In this document: piece after piece, positions 25,101 through 37,100 of the stretch
Layout of the letters: each line of letters begins with the position of its first letter
Position numbering within the stretch: position 1 is the stretch's first letter
Origin: Brachypodius melanocephalos
Taxonomy: Eukaryota > Chordata > Aves > Passeriformes > Pycnonotidae
Length of the DNA stretch: 64,000 bases
Assembly (NCBI GenBank): GCA_013398615.1
Contig: VZSR01003807.1
Span: 42,380,653-42,444,652 of the forward strand
Reading direction: 5' to 3'
Made by a program: the position numbers and the translations under genes
The notes under the pieces: model-generated
What the model saw: the letters and a program-made list of their open reading frames with translations, nothing else
Databases searched by the model: none
What the model was told of the DNA's origin: nothing

Positions 25101-28100
25101 ACTGCCTGTCAAACAGCAAAAAGGAATGTTAGGTAGAAACAGAGCACAATAATATTTTTTTTCTGTTAATTCCCATATTGCCATGTTGTAAAACTAGTAA
25201 TATAGGATACTACAAAAAACTATTTTAATATGTATCAGTTTGAAGTTCAAACAATGCAGATTTCTTACTTCCTTGTTGCATTAGGAGAATAATAAAATTT
25301 ACCTTTAAGCAGTCTGCCAAACCACTAATTTGCACAGATTTAAAGAGTACATATTAGTGAGGTGAAATAAATATATTATTAGTGAAAAACATATTGAAGT
25401 TCTTTAATTTGCAAATATTTTGTCAATCCAGAACAAGTTGGAACAATGGCAGTCTTAATCGGAATTACAGGCTTTTAAAGATGCTGTAAATCTCTTTGAA
25501 ATTATCAGTTCTAACTATTCCAATAACAGTTCATTAAAAACTTTACTTCATTACTTCTAAAGGTTACCACAGAATGTCTACGGTATAACTAATAAGTAGA
25601 ATAAAATATCTAGACATTCTCATGGCATGGTATCATGATCTTGGGGCAGGAGTTGAAGACTCAATCAAATAGACAAAGATTCTCTCTCCACATGGGAACC
25701 CTTCCCCCCGCCACCAAATGTCACCTCTTCAATTAAGCTCCTGTAAAAAGAGATGAATGCCCTAGAGAAGAGAGCTACAACAGCAATTGATGTCTTTCAA
25801 ATTCCAATCCTGACAAGAAATGCTCTTTAATAAAAGTGTAGTTCTCAACAGAACAGACACAAAGCACGTTTTGTCTCCACTTCTACTGATAAATGTACTG
25901 GATACTAGGTTTCCTCATTCCCTATCACTAAAAAAACTGAATTGAAAAGGAAAATTTCCTAAGATCTTGGGTGAACTATTATTTCTGTAAATTCTGCTGG
26001 TACTGAAGCCAACTATACATAACTGCACGACAATGACAAATAAGCAACTACATCCACATATTAGAAGTTTTGGAGTTTAAATACAGTTCTTACTCTAACA
26101 CATACTTTCTGCTCTACACAAGTGTCCTCCAAGAGTTTAGTACAAAGCTCCCACTCCATTTGAAAAATATGCAGTTAGGAAACACAGATTTAGATAAGGA
26201 CTTGTATGCATTAGACCAAAGACCTTTAGAAGGAAAACCAAGTAAAGAACAAGAACTTGCTGAACCAAAACTAAGGTTGCAAAATCAAGGGATCACACAA
26301 AAACACTTGGCACTGTAAAGTAGAACATTTAATATGACTGATACTTGTCACCTGTGATGTCATCTACTGAAGAGCTAAGACTTCCAGATGTTGTTACAGA
26401 AAAAATGTCTGTTTATACTCTTTAGTTTTTTCTAATCTTTTAAGGACAATTTAAAATAAATAGCATGGAGCTGTTCCTTGAAAGCTCAGATTTATTACTT
26501 ACATACAGTTAGTTACAAGCAAAAAATTTGCTGGCTTAAGTGTAGGTTCTACAAAAGGAAGGGAAAAAACCCAAAAAAGAACAGGACAACTTACTGCTAA
26601 GTCAAGAGTGCCAACATACACAATCATGGGATTTTTCAAGTAGGATTTTGCTAGGCGACGGACACCATCAGGCCAAGTAGCACTAAACAAGAAGTGAAGA
26701 GGAAAACACACACTCATGAGAATAGTGTGACAAATCTTCTCCAGTTCATTAATTTCATCATCTTTTCTTTCCTTTCCTATACACCAGTGAAACACCTTTC
26801 TTATACATCAGTGAATATGCAGTAACATACTGAGTTTAACTAATCTTAAAATAATAGCCAACAGCACTTGAGCTTAAAAGGTAATTTTGTTGGTTAAAAG
26901 TGGAGGCAACTATTACGGAGCCCTTCTATGGAAGCCTCAGTTGAGTTTAGTACTTGAACAATACCTAATAAGCAAGTTTCTAGGCTGTTTCCTAAAACAA
27001 CAGCTTAAATGAAAAATATGGGAACAAAAATTATTGTTGGGATATTTGATTGTTAAGTTCCCAAAGGCTGCATAATTTCAAAATTAATCCAGGTACAGAC
27101 CAGCACAGATACTGATCAGAAAGTTAGGAAATGCATTTGGTACCAGATGGAGAAGCATAAATTGGCATTTTCAAATTGAAATGGCAAATTCTAGCACTCC
27201 CAGGATACCCTCGTTTTTTGGGACAACTCAATTGTCTTTATATTTGATGCAAAACATCAGAAAAGACAGTCCAAAATGGAAAAAAAAATTGCTGAATGAC
27301 TTACCAGGACTGACTAGACTGAATTAGAAAGAAAACAGGCAAAAATTTTAATAACTGACACATTTGTTTTGAAATTAACTTGTTCAATAATAATTCACTT
27401 GTTCAACAACCTTATGCTCAAGTCCTGAAACACTATCATGTTTAGATACCTCGTCATAACAGTTTGTCTGTCAGGACGCACATCTATTAGGATCTTCATT
27501 ATCTGAGGTTCAAATCCCATATCCAGCATTCTGTCAGCCTCATCTAAAACCTGTTCAGAAATAAGGTTATTTATTCTGCCTAGTCCCTCAGATAAGGTTT
27601 TGTTTCAGCAGGACATTAAACAGAACAAGATTTTACTGGTAACTGTTCTAATTGCAGAATCATCTCCATAACTTACTTCAAAACCTATTCAACTTCTATT
27701 TTACCTCTTCAATTTCCTTGACAGTTTTTCATTCAGTACTATACTTGCAAGTAAAACGAGAAAATTCACAGTTCCTTTAAGAGCATTTGAAGTCAATAAG
27801 GAAAAAAACTGTCTGTTTTAACAATAATTCGGTTGATGGCTAAAACTAGGCAAAAATTTTTTAAAAAAATAAACAAACAAAAAACCCCAAACAGAACAAA
27901 ACCCCCATAACCAACCAAACCCAGAGGGGAGCAACCTGCTCAACACATGTAAAGAAATTGTGTGCAATTTAAAGGGGAAATCTCATTTCTGCCTCATTAG
28001 AGATCTCATACAGGATCAAAATATCACTTGTCAATTTAGTTCCTCATTAGGAGTAGGAAAAAAGCCAGAGCACACATTCTGGCTCACACGAGGACACTGC

Positions 28101-31100
28101 ACAACTCCTAGAGCACGAGCTTGTTTTATCTGGTGACAAAGCCAGAAGTGAGCAAGTGAGCTGGAGGACTGAGAACAACTCTTTGGAACCCATAAGTTTT
28201 CTAATATACAAGCATACTTCTGAATGTTTTCAGTCTCAGACGAAGAAAGCCAGTGGACTCATTTATCTCCTTTGATTTATATAAACTCTATTTGAAAATT
28301 AAAGTTACATGGATTGTGTTTTTAAGTATTGACAATTTGTAGTCACCTGTGTGGAAATATAAGAGATTGATGATAATCCCTTTCTACTGTCCTAATTTTG
28401 CTGCTCCATTATTCTCTGATATTTTATTATATTACAGGGGTTTAGTACATTATTGATGTAAATCTCTAAAACAACAACAAATTATCAACTGAGAGACAAG
28501 AGAAGATTTCTATTTCTTGATTGAATTCTTATTTTTAGAGGGCTCATGGAGGTTTCATTAACTGCATAAATTCTAATAAGATAGCAAGGCTGAAACATCT
28601 CTAATTTTACATACAGAGTTGGCTGCTATGCCTTTTTCAGCAGTAGAAGCTTTCTATGCTATTAAACTCACTGGCACTTTGCTGCAGAGGTAAAAGAAAG
28701 CATCTGTGTCTAACAGATGGATCAGGGTAGTTGAAGTTTACTAATTTCTGACAGTTGCTTCCTTAAGATTAAAGGCTATAATCAATGCCAGATAGATTTT
28801 TTAATCTGTCATAGCCCCATTCTGGTCTATAATCTAAATGTCCTTCAATGGATATAATCTTAGGTTTCTTGTTATCTTTAACCATATACATATTTATTTG
28901 TGTGTTATTATTGTTCATTTCAGTTCTATTTCTTGGCAAGAAATTCTTACAAGCCAGTTCTTCCTTTGAAAATTATTTACTTTCCTCTTTCCTCTGTTTT
29001 AAATCAGTTATTGGTAAGTTTTACACTTTTTTGCATTGAAGAATAAAAGCACTACTCCAATCTACCTTTTACACCCTCCTTCATGATTTATATACGTATT
29101 TTTAATTACACTTTCTCCTAAACGTTTCTCAATTATTCATGCAGAATTCCAATTTCCTTCCTTCTGCTTTATCAGCATGAAGTCCAAAGAATTAAGATTA
29201 CTTCATCAGATTGCTGATGAATGAATACTGATTTACACTGAACACAGGGAAACAAAAAGCATATTTTCATATGACATATATTTTGAACAATCAAAAGGCT
29301 GTTTATGACACAATTTACAATCTTTCTTCTGAAATACTGAAAAACAGCAGCCTATCTTGAATAAATGGCTTCCTAAAAATCTGAATCAAGACTTCATCAA
29401 CTTGATAGTCTTCAGGCAAGAAGAGAAATTCTAACCTCAAATTCACCTTGGATCCAGTACCTATTTAGACATAATTAACAGACCTTGGTTTTGTGTTGCT
29501 ATTTTTTTTTCTGGGGGGTGGTACATTTGGTTACTTGTGGTTTTTTAACAGTTGTATCCCAGCGTCTGATCTTGGAAGTCCTTTGGGAAACAATTGCATC
29601 ATATTAGTAAGTAATACTCAGAGTTTACTTTGGGAACCTTCTTAAGACTCAGTAATATCTTTAAATGAAAACTGTAAATGGAGCTCTTCAATGAAGAATG
29701 TTCTTCATCCAAAATGGTAAATGTGAAATCTATTACCACTCTCTATTTCCTAAAGCAAGACTGCAAGATTAAGTAATTTGTTGGCTGAAAACTGACAATG
29801 AAGCTCTGGAAATAGAAAGCATATACTGAGAACACAAGAAGTACAGGGATAAATATACAGGAAGATCTCAAAAAGATACAATTTTCAATGTCCAATTTTT
29901 CACATGGGGCTTTGGTAGCACAGAATTTCCTTAAAGTTCAAGGCATGAGACTTTAACCTCATCACAATACATGGTCCTTGCACCGGTTCTTCTGAAAACA
30001 TTTAACTGCTAGTGGTGCAACAACATTATGTCTCTTCTCCTTCACATCATCATATTTTTCAACTTGACAGTTAATTCTTTTTAGCAATTTCACGCTATAA
30101 TACATGCTGCACATACCGAAAGATGCTTTTGGTTCAATACCCACTGCTTTATGAAGCAGTGTGTGCCCGTGGTATGACCATGGCAGAAAGATGATCTATG
30201 CTCCTATAGTTCTCAGAATGCAGGTTTTCAGGCCTGTTTTCCTCCTGCTCAGCAATTACATGTTAGTCTTCTACAGAATGCTACTCTTCTGTCTTCCAGT
30301 AATAAACTTTTTTTCCCAAATGGCCAAATTTATAATGATGCTATACCACTGCCGGCCTTGCCAGTAAGCTCACAACTATCACCTAGAATTGGAGCTAATT
30401 TGTAACAACATGGAGAGAATTTAACTCTCACAGTGTAGTGGGGTGGACAGAGAGCATGGCCAAACTGTCAAACTAGGTAACAATTCACAGACAGGTTGGA
30501 AATACATAGAATACACGGAACCATTTTACAAACAGCAATAGTCTTACATGTTCAGCACAGCAAAAGGCAAAAATGAAACGAAGACATAAGGATTATAATA
30601 ATGTTTATAAGGCTATTTTCCCACGAAGATCAAAAGAAAGTCAGTCCCTCAACATTTAAATATCTGTGTGTGACTCTGCTACTGCACAAATTCTAATAAA
30701 CAGCTGAGATACTGGTAACCTTTAAAAAGAAAAGGAAAAGACAACTTCAGAAAGGCATTTCATCCATTAGTAACTAATCCAGACAAAATGAATTTTAGAA
30801 TGCCAAACATTACTGAAAAAACAATTTAGCATCTTTAAAATGCTCACTGTGCTAGAAGCCTATTTTATTTTTCCTAGGGAATATTTCACATCTGCAATGC
30901 AATTATAGTAAGTATGAATCATCCCTCCAACACCAATTTCAGAGTTAAGCTGTATTGTAATTAAGACCTTGGAAGTTTAAAGAAAACTCCATTAAAGCTT
31001 AAATTTAAACTGAGTCAACCATTTCCCAGCTGGTGCATTACTCATTGCATATCAGTTACTTGCCAAATATGTTATGCTCTTCAAATTTATGAAGTTGTTC

Positions 31101-34100
31101 ATTTGAAGATCATTCAGTCTGCCAGGAGTAGCAATAACAATATCCACACCTTTGGTAACCGTGTCTATCTGTCCTTTTCGGTCCCCACCACCATAGACGC
31201 AAATACTGTAAAATAAAACAGTTTTTCAGAAGTAGCGTATTAGGTTTCAGCTAAAGTAAATCCTTTTCAAATAAATGCCACCATGCTGCTTTAAAAGTGT
31301 CACCTGGTATCAACAAGAGGAAGGAATGCAGTAAGTGTGACTGACAGTACTGCAGTAATTAATAAAATTAACACTGCATGACACTCCCTCAACAGTTCAG
31401 CAATAGTTTTCTGCTGAAACTGCAGTGAAAGTAATCGTGAAAGGAAGATAGCTCATACATCTTGGGTTGTTCTGCAAACATACAAAATACACAAAAAACA
31501 GATGACTATATGAAAGGATGCATGATTTTCCAAACAGTACCATCAAAAGTGAAATGTTTTGCTGTTGCAGTGACTGTAAGACCTATTCAGAATGCTACAC
31601 AGAGTTAACAGAGATCCCTAAAAGCAAGCTTCAGAGTACAGTAATGTCTGCTTAATTGCTTAAATGAAGATCTACAGTTAGCAGGTTTGTGGATGAAACC
31701 AAACTGAGGAAGCAGCTGATACACTCAAGAAAATTAGGCTTTTACCAGAAGAACCACAACAAGGTTAGAGAAATGGGCTGATGAAAACACCAGTGAAAAC
31801 ACTGAACATTATTCAGCAGTGTAACTTCACAGAAAAGAAAGCCAGGTGTGTTCTAAGGAGGAGGTAGCAATAGGAAGCATAAAAATAACACTGGGCCATT
31901 AAAGGACGAGGATGATCACCTCACAAACAGGGACAAAGACAAGGCAGAGCTGTTTAATGCATTCTTGGTTGCTGTGTTCAACACAGGTGATGACCAAGGG
32001 GATTTCAGTGCCCTGAGCTGGAGAACCATGACTGTGAGAATGCTCCACTCCCAGCTGAGACACAAACTACGCAGGAACTGCTGCTCCAGATGGATTTCTA
32101 GAGATCTATGGGGCATGATGGGATTTGTACAAAAATCCTCAAAGAGCTGGCTGATGTCATTGCAAAGTCTCTCTCAATGATTTTTGAGCAGTCTTTGGAA
32201 TCCAGAAAAGCCCCAGCTGACTGAAAGCTGGTGAACATTGCTCTGATTTTTGAGGACATCATCTTGTTAGTCTCATTTCAGTGCCTGATAAAGTCATGGA
32301 GAAGATTATTCTGGGAGGTATAGACAAACACCTGTAAGACTATGTAGTCACTGGCCAGAGCCAGCACATTTCCATGAGGGTGAAGTCCTGCTTGTCAAGC
32401 CTGACTACCTTTTATGACAATGTAATCCACCAAGATGATCAAGAGAAGCCAGTTGATGTAACCTGTTTANNNNNNNNNNNNNNNNNNNNNNNNNNNNNNN
32501 NNNNNNNNNNNNNNNNNNNNNNNNNNNNNNNNNNNNNNNNNNNNNNNNNNNNNNNNNNNNNNNNNNNNNTGTTAGAAAAAGTTTTTTCACCCAGAGGGTG
32601 GTTGGGCACTGGAACAGGCTCCCAAGGGAAGTGATCACAGCATCAGCCTGACAGAGTTCAAATGTTTGGACAACAATCTCAGGCACATGGTGTGACTATT
32701 GGCGATGTCCATTACAGGGTTAAGAGCTGGACTTGATGATCCATGTCCCTTTAAACTCAACATATTCTGTGTGAGTCTTCTTAGCTGTCAACTCAGAAGG
32801 AAAAGAAGCAGAAAAGCTACATAGACTTTGACCATGAAATTAGTCAAAACAGACATTCTGAAAACTGGGAAAATATAAACTTTGCACTTACTACTATCCC
32901 CTCCCCTCTTAAATGCAGTTATTGTAGCAGGCCAATTAAGTCACAGTGTGTAGGAGAAAAAAAATATTACTTAACAAGCCAGTGAAAAGCAAGACTACCT
33001 TTTAATTTCTTTGTATGCATACTTCGAACACTCTGCCTCTACTTGAAGGGCCAGTTCTCTAGTGGGAGTAAGGACTAACATTCCAGGGCCCCCACGCGCC
33101 TCTTTGGATCTGCAACAAAGCATATTTAGAACGCTGGCATATAAGGATGGGCAAAGTCCATTATGCTTGACACTGAACATTTTTATACTGTTCTAAACTT
33201 CCTCTGTACCCTGCTGCTAATAGAACCTACGGTGACAAATTTGGTGCTTATTCCATCAGATTTATAACTCTTTTTCCAATACATGATTTTTATCTTCATT
33301 ACTAACAAATAATCTCAGGAGTTGATTGCAGGAGGAAGTAAGTGCAGGGGGAAGTATGCACAGCTAAACAAATTAGACCTGTGAGCAGTCCTTACATTGG
33401 TTGTGAAGTCAAGTGAATGAATCCAGGCATCAAGTATGCCAATGTCTTCCCAGTACCAGTCTGTGCTATACCAATAAGATCAATTCCTTGGAGTATGATT
33501 GGCCATGCCTGGGACTAACATAAAACAACAAATATTCAAATGTAGTTCTCATCTTCCTCTTAAGCTTCAATTATAGAGTCATCAAAATTGAAGACATACC
33601 TGAATTGGTGTAGGCTTTTGAAAACCAACTTTTCTTATATTGGCCAAAATATCAGGATAATGCTCAAATGCATCTTCAAATTTACAAACAGGATTGGGAA
33701 TGCAGCGCTTTTCACCTTCTTTTAAGTCATCACAAGTTATATCATTATTTTCTTTCCTGTACAGAGTTAAAGTAGTGCAATTGTTTTAAAGTCTCATTAT
33801 CTGAAAAAGTACAGCTAACATAAAAGACTATGTTTCATAACTTTTTTAAAACTCCTTGAACAAGAAAAAAAAAAGTTCAGACTCTTAAATGCAACTGAAT
33901 TAGTCTTCTGTTTTTCTTAAAAGTCTATAGGAACACTTCTCCCAGAGGTATCAATTATCACTCTTTCTTTAGAATAACTAATTTGAAGTTATATATTGTT
34001 ATTAACATGAATTGCACTCCTATCAGGCTACAATTATACCCTACTACAAATTAAGTAGGTGTGACAAGTTTTTAAACCAAAAAACAACCCAGAATTCAAT

Positions 34101-37100
34101 TAATTAAATGACAAATGGCTTGAACTTATCAGTCAGAATTCTATATTCTGACAAAAAGCTTCCCCAACTGTTTTTAGAGCAGCTCCCTGGATACTCTAGA
34201 GAACGCAAACAGAACACTACGGGAAAAAGAACACGAACAGTAAGACAAGCTCCAAAAATAAACCCTGGAACAACCAACCCCTGAAAGCAGACAAAACCCC
34301 AATCCCAACACAAATAAAAGACTACCTTACAAACTGCTGTTCAAGGCTTCCTCCAGTTAAGAGTTATTAATATTTTAATATGCTGTTCTTGTTTCAGCTA
34401 AGGGCAAAGTTAATTTACTTGCACTAGCAGTGAGAGGAGCTTGAAGGGGACATGCCTACATTGTTACTCAGTATCACCCATATCATCACTGGGGGTGGAT
34501 GGGATTTTCACTTTCCAGGAGAAAGGGGGTGTGGTTTCCTGTGGAAGAAGAAGGCAGTGACCCTCCATGGCCATTTTGTCCCTTTTCCGAGGAGAGCAAA
34601 TGGCAAATGGAGCAGTGAGGTGGTGTGGATGGTCTGACCAGAGGGCTTGGCATCACTGTTTTCTGTTATCTCAGGCTTGGGAAAAAATCCATGGGCACAG
34701 ACATTTTTCCTTTGTCTCAGGAGCTGTGTGTGGTGCTGGCTACGGTAGTGTTCTGTTGGTCAGACTTCCATGAGCATTTTTGCATGTAATCCCCTTTTAT
34801 ACAATGTTGTTAGTAGTGTTGTTGCTGTTTTTCTTTTCTCATTGATGTTTCCCAGTGAATTCTTTGCTCAACCCATTATCGCTGCTTTTTGTCCCTCTCT
34901 CACCATAGAGGATGAGGGAAGGGGAGTGGCTACTTAGAGCTTAATTTCTATCTGGTTTTAAACCACGACATCTGCATAAGCATATTGATTTCAGCCATGT
35001 ACTCCTCTGAAGATTCCATTCAGTAAAAAGCTTTTCTTCAAGTGGGGTGTAAGCTAGGAAAAGAATGGGCAATTCAACTTCCCCTCATGTTTACAGAATT
35101 ATTTCTTTCAATTGCTGCCTTTTTTTTCCTTAAAGCAAACTGATTAAATGAAGCAGAAAAAAAATTACTTTATCACACAAGTTCTACTCCTCGGTAGAGT
35201 GCAAGTTAACCTACAAGAACAATGTTCTGTAATTTTCACTAGCTCTAACAATAACACATCTGCATATTTTAAGGAAAAAGGTGAAAGCAGCTGGAAACAA
35301 TTCCATGCTTTGCTCACTGTGGCAAAGTTTCTGTGGCATGCAAAGAAAAAAGACATCTTACAAAAAGAAGAGTAATAAAAAGCTAACACTCAACAATGCT
35401 CACTAAATACTCACTTCATTAGAACTACTGAAGACAACTAACTATTACCAAGGCCTGAACCAAAGCACTTGAAAGATTTGTTCAGATGAGATTTGTTTAG
35501 ATTATCTGTTTCTTTTGCAAGGTACTGATATTGGTTGTTGGATCAAAATAAATACACGAAGTTAATTGAAGCACATATTCACCAGGATGTGCTTGTAAAG
35601 ACAAGATAGATAAAAAAGGAAGACAAAAGTAACAAAAGTTGAATTCGGTTTTAAGATGGTTTTGACTAAAAAAATTCAGGGAAAAAATTGCAGCCAAAAA
35701 GTATTCAACATGTGAACAATCCTATTTGGAAGTACCTAGAAAAAGTGAACATACTGTCTCATAAAAGGCAAAGAAACAGCCAAAAGCCAGTGAACTGTCT
35801 GTTCTGAAATTCAACTAGATCAAATACCTTTAGAGAGGCAGAAAATCCCTAAAGTTAATTTTCCAGACAACTAATAATATCTCATCTGCTAGTTCTTTCA
35901 TTCCCAAGAATAAGTTCTTTAAAAAGATTAAGCTGCTACAAGACCCCAGCATTAGTGCCTCTGTCACAGTATTTCATGTTCCACTTTCTAGGCTTTATAG
36001 TTTAATAGTAATCATTTGCCAAGCAAATGATTCCCTAAAGAAATGACCTTACCGCCACCGTTCCACTTCTTCTTGTGACATAGATGCAGTCCTGGATGAT
36101 TCTTTGTAGAAGTTTTTCTCAATTGGAGGCAAGCCTTAAACAACCAGAAAAATTCAACTTGAATCAGCAAGAAATAATAGAGAGTCAGTGTAAGCCTGCT
36201 AAAGCTTAAGATGGAAAGCCCAGAACTAAGAAAGTGCCTTGAGCTAGGAGACTAGCTGGAAGTGATGGAATACCCTTGCTTATGTAGAAAGATGAAGGCT
36301 GAGACAAACACTTCGATATCTGCAAAAAAACCACTTCCCCACATTTCAAGTTCTGAAGTTCAAGTTCATTTCTACTAACCTATATAGTAGTATATTTAAC
36401 AACTGTTACATATTTTTCCCCATGGCCACATACAAAACAACACCATTTTCAAAGGGTGACTTAAATCTGCTACTCATGTGGTATTTTGAAGTCTTGCCAC
36501 AGTAATCAGTGTCCTCCATGACCATGCTAAGAAATGCTAACAGGGCCAGCTCACTGCAAACACATCACTAATTTCAGCTCTGATTCAGTCATCTCAAAGC
36601 AATTATTAGAAACGCTTAAGCATTCCAACAGATTTACCACATAAAGACAAGTACATACAACTAAAATTGTAAAACTAACCTGCCCACTTCATAGATTCAT
36701 ATTTGGCTCTGTTTTCTCGAATAGAGGCCCAGTTAATCACTGTTTTCTTTGGGTTATTTTCAGGCTTGATAATGTCCAAGGCTTTTCCTGCAGAGTTAGT
36801 AACAAAATGCTGCTGTTTGATGGAACAAACCATGGGGAGAAATCTCCCCTCAAAATATACACATTTTTTCTATTGCAAGGCCTCATATATTTTAAATGGA
36901 CATGAAACATGTAAGTGAAAACTTCTTTCCTAGATCTTTGCCCTGAAACACTGCTAAAACATGTACAAATTCAGTTTTGATTAAAAAAGAGAAACATTTC
37001 AACATCTTTAGCTACTTAAAGGAAGTAATGACAGGTCATAAAATGCTTCTCCTCCAGCTATAAATTAGGTTTGTTGTGCAGCAAGCTTTTGAAAAACTTG

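Noticed and set aside
27500..27520. tRNA B-box-like GGTTCAAATCC
   Set aside because: It is the reverse complement of codons for G-F-E-P in DDX43 exon 10, and there is no A box or cloverleaf around it.
31916..32180. Open frames in the CR1 region of DDX43 intron 8
   Set aside because: They are pieces of a decayed CR1 ORF2 with frameshifts and stops, not a host gene.
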